A DNA stretch of 7,343 nt from Deltaproteobacteria bacterium (GTDB lineage Bacteria > Desulfobacterota > Dissulfuribacteria > Dissulfuribacterales > UBA3076). The translations under genes and the position numbers were made by a program. The number at the start of each line of letters is the position of its first letter. The stretch's first letter is position 1. This document shows positions 6,611 to 7,343 of the stretch, one piece after another. A model generated the notes under the pieces. The model saw only the letters and a program-made list of their open reading frames with translations. It did not search any database and was not told the origin of the DNA. The stretch covers positions 1 to 7,343 of the forward strand of contig JAUXDR010000047.1 of assembly GCA_030618205.1 (NCBI GenBank). The letters are read 5' to 3'.

Positions 6611-7017
6611 TGCAAGATAACGAATTGCCTCTTTATGTGGCAGACTCTCATAGCCTGATTTGGTATCTGCTTGACTCGCCAAGACTTAGCTTTAATGCCA
6701 ATGAAGTTTTTAATTCAGTAGAACAAGGAAAGGCTAAGCTCCTTATTCCAGCTATAGTGATCGCAGAAATTATTTTTATTGTTCAGGGCGGTAAAGTTCA
6801 GGCTGATTTAGATAGTCTCATTCTGAAGATCCAGGACTCAGACAATTTTCAGATTTCCCCCCTCGGACTGGACGAACTTATCTGTTTAAAGGAACAAACA
6901 GAGATTCCTGAGATGCATGATCGTTTTATTGTGTGTGAAGCCATTCTCCATAAAGCAAAAATCATCACCAAGGACAAACAGATAAGTAATTCAGGAGTTG
7001 CAGAAGTCGTTTGGTGA
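6610..7017 (+). CDS. vapC: PIN-domain ribonuclease toxin (VapC-type)
   Basis: A 135-residue PIN domain, the usual VapC length. PIN toxins cleave RNA, often tRNA or rRNA, using Mg2+ or Mn2+ held by a quartet of acidic residues. All are visible: D12 in YVADSHSLIWYL, E53 in PAIVIAEIIFI, D104 in PEMHDRFIV and D122 in KIITKDKQI. No frameshift or truncation is seen, so the nuclease site appears intact. The ATG shares its A with the antitoxin stop (TGATG), implying coupled translation, with GGAAGA just upstream as a modest ribosome site. The antitoxin before it is of a kind often paired with PIN toxins. If the antitoxin's ACG start really lowers expression, an active toxin here would be hard to tolerate, which makes the pair worth testing. 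The actual RNA target cannot be predicted. Confidence 0.92.
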   Translation: MQDNELPLYVADSHSLIWYLLDSPRLSFNANEVFNSVEQGKAKLLIPAIVIAEIIFIVQGGKVQADLDSLILKIQDSDNFQISPLGLDELICLKEQTEIPEMHDRFIVCEAILHKAKIITKDKQISNSGVAEVVW

Positions 7018-7054
7018 GGGGCATGAAATGGGGGACGGGCAGAAATGGGGGACG
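7018..7054 (+). repeat. G-run cluster with a 13-nt direct repeat, right after vapC
   Basis: GAAATGGGGGACG occurs at 7025-7037 and again at 7042-7054, a 17-nt period. With the GGGG at 7018-7021, the plus strand has four G-runs (7018-7021, 7030-7034, 7037-7039, 7047-7051) separated by 8, 2 and 7 bases. This could form a G-quadruplex in DNA or in the vapC mRNA 3' end. It begins one base after the stop codon. Function is unknown. Confidence 0.5.
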
Positions 7055-7107
7055 TTGCTACGAAGCTGCGTTACTTTGGTACAAGAGGCAGGGAGGACTG
7101 AAGTCAC

Positions 7108-7155
7108 CCCAGTGAAATGCGCGCTCCGCTCGTCATGGGCATGAATTTCACAGGG
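7108..7155. repeat. Imperfect palindrome (REP-like hairpin)
   Basis: CCC-A-GTGAAAT (7108-7118) faces ATTTCAC-A-GGG (7145-7155): ten pairs with one A-A mismatch around a 26-nt loop. Inside the loop, GC at 7119-7120 and GC at 7139-7140 could add pairs with a bulge. No T-run follows on the plus strand. Its size and position between genes suit a repetitive extragenic palindrome or the end of a non-autonomous element; it may also protect or end the vapC transcript. Confidence 0.5.
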
Positions 7156-7158
7156 TAA

Positions 7159-7343
7159 AGAGGACAGAGGACGGAGGTCGGAGGACAAAATTACGGGATG
7201 GTTGGATGATTAGGATGAATGGATGGAAAACGGAAGGACGGAAGGGCGGAGGACGGAGGACAAAATTACGGGATGGTTGGATGATTAGGATGAATGGATG
7301 GAAAACGGAAGACGGAGGGCGGAGGGCAGAGGGCAGAAGGCAG
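7159..7343 (+). repeat. Compound tandem repeat: purine-rich heptads alternating with a 45-nt block
   Basis: Four heptads of AGAGGAC/GGAGGAC type (7159-7186) are followed by a 45-nt block (7187-7231). A mix of two 8-mers and two GGAGGAC heptads (7232-7261) comes next, then the same 45-nt block without a mismatch (7262-7306). Five more heptads of the GGAAGAC to AGAAGGC series (7307-7341) run off the window. The overall period is 75 nt, and 7179-7236 is identical to 7254-7311. The block itself is built from GGATG-led units of 8-9 bases. The plus strand is strongly purine-rich. No ORF is supported here. Confidence 0.8.

Noticed and set aside
6182..6651. Minus-strand ORFs opposite the antitoxin gene
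   Set aside because: The plus-strand DUF433 and DUF104-like domains account for the coding signal; these are antisense shadows.
7187..7306. CRISPR array (45-nt block repeated with a 30-nt interval)
   Set aside because: Only two copies are seen, and the intervals are degenerate purine heptads, not unique spacers. There are no cas genes nearby. A compound tandem repeat explains it.

Overview
The window looks like a piece of a bacterial chromosome: an accessory surface-polysaccharide locus beside toxin-antitoxin genes and repeat-rich intergenic DNA. Protein character and the style of the intergenic repeats suggest a Gram-negative of the Desulfobacterota/Deltaproteobacteria type. That placement is an impression only, since there is no rRNA or other taxonomic marker here.

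Layout. At the left edge (1-146, minus strand) is the first 48 codons of a small gene resembling DUF6922 proteins. Next on the minus strand come an asparagine-synthase-type amidotransferase (asnB, 1374-3254) and a family-4 glycosyltransferase (238-1374). They are joined by a one-base TGATG stop/start overlap and were probably translated together. A gene-poor gap of about 490 bp (3255-3743) follows. It holds what looks like a frameshifted remnant of a parallel beta-helix protein, a probable dispersed repeat with a hairpin, and the upstream signals of the next unit. On the plus strand, gmd (3744-4829) and fcl (4851-5915) form a two-gene unit that turns GDP-mannose into GDP-L-fucose.

A second gap (5916-6175) contains nine consecutive degenerate heptanucleotides and a doubtful 40-residue ORF. 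It is followed by a VapBC-like module: a two-domain DUF433 + DUF104-like antitoxin (6176-6610) and a PIN-domain toxin (6610-7017), again coupled by TGATG. The antitoxin has a perfect Shine-Dalgarno and an intact conserved N-terminus but no ATG/GTG/TTG where one belongs; ACG occupies the start position. The right end (7018-7343) is non-coding. It contains a G-run cluster, an imperfect palindrome, and a compound repeat in which two copies of a 45-nt block alternate with purine-rich heptads and run off the window.

How the genes fit together. Gmd and Fcl supply GDP-L-fucose; the glycosyltransferase and the AsnB-like amidotransferase fit assembly or amide decoration of a fucose-containing O-antigen, capsule or exopolysaccharide. 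The polysaccharide genes are complete and have ordinary catalytic motifs. I see no clearly new biological system. The most unusual features are the antitoxin start codon and the heptad repeat arrays on both sides of the toxin-antitoxin pair.
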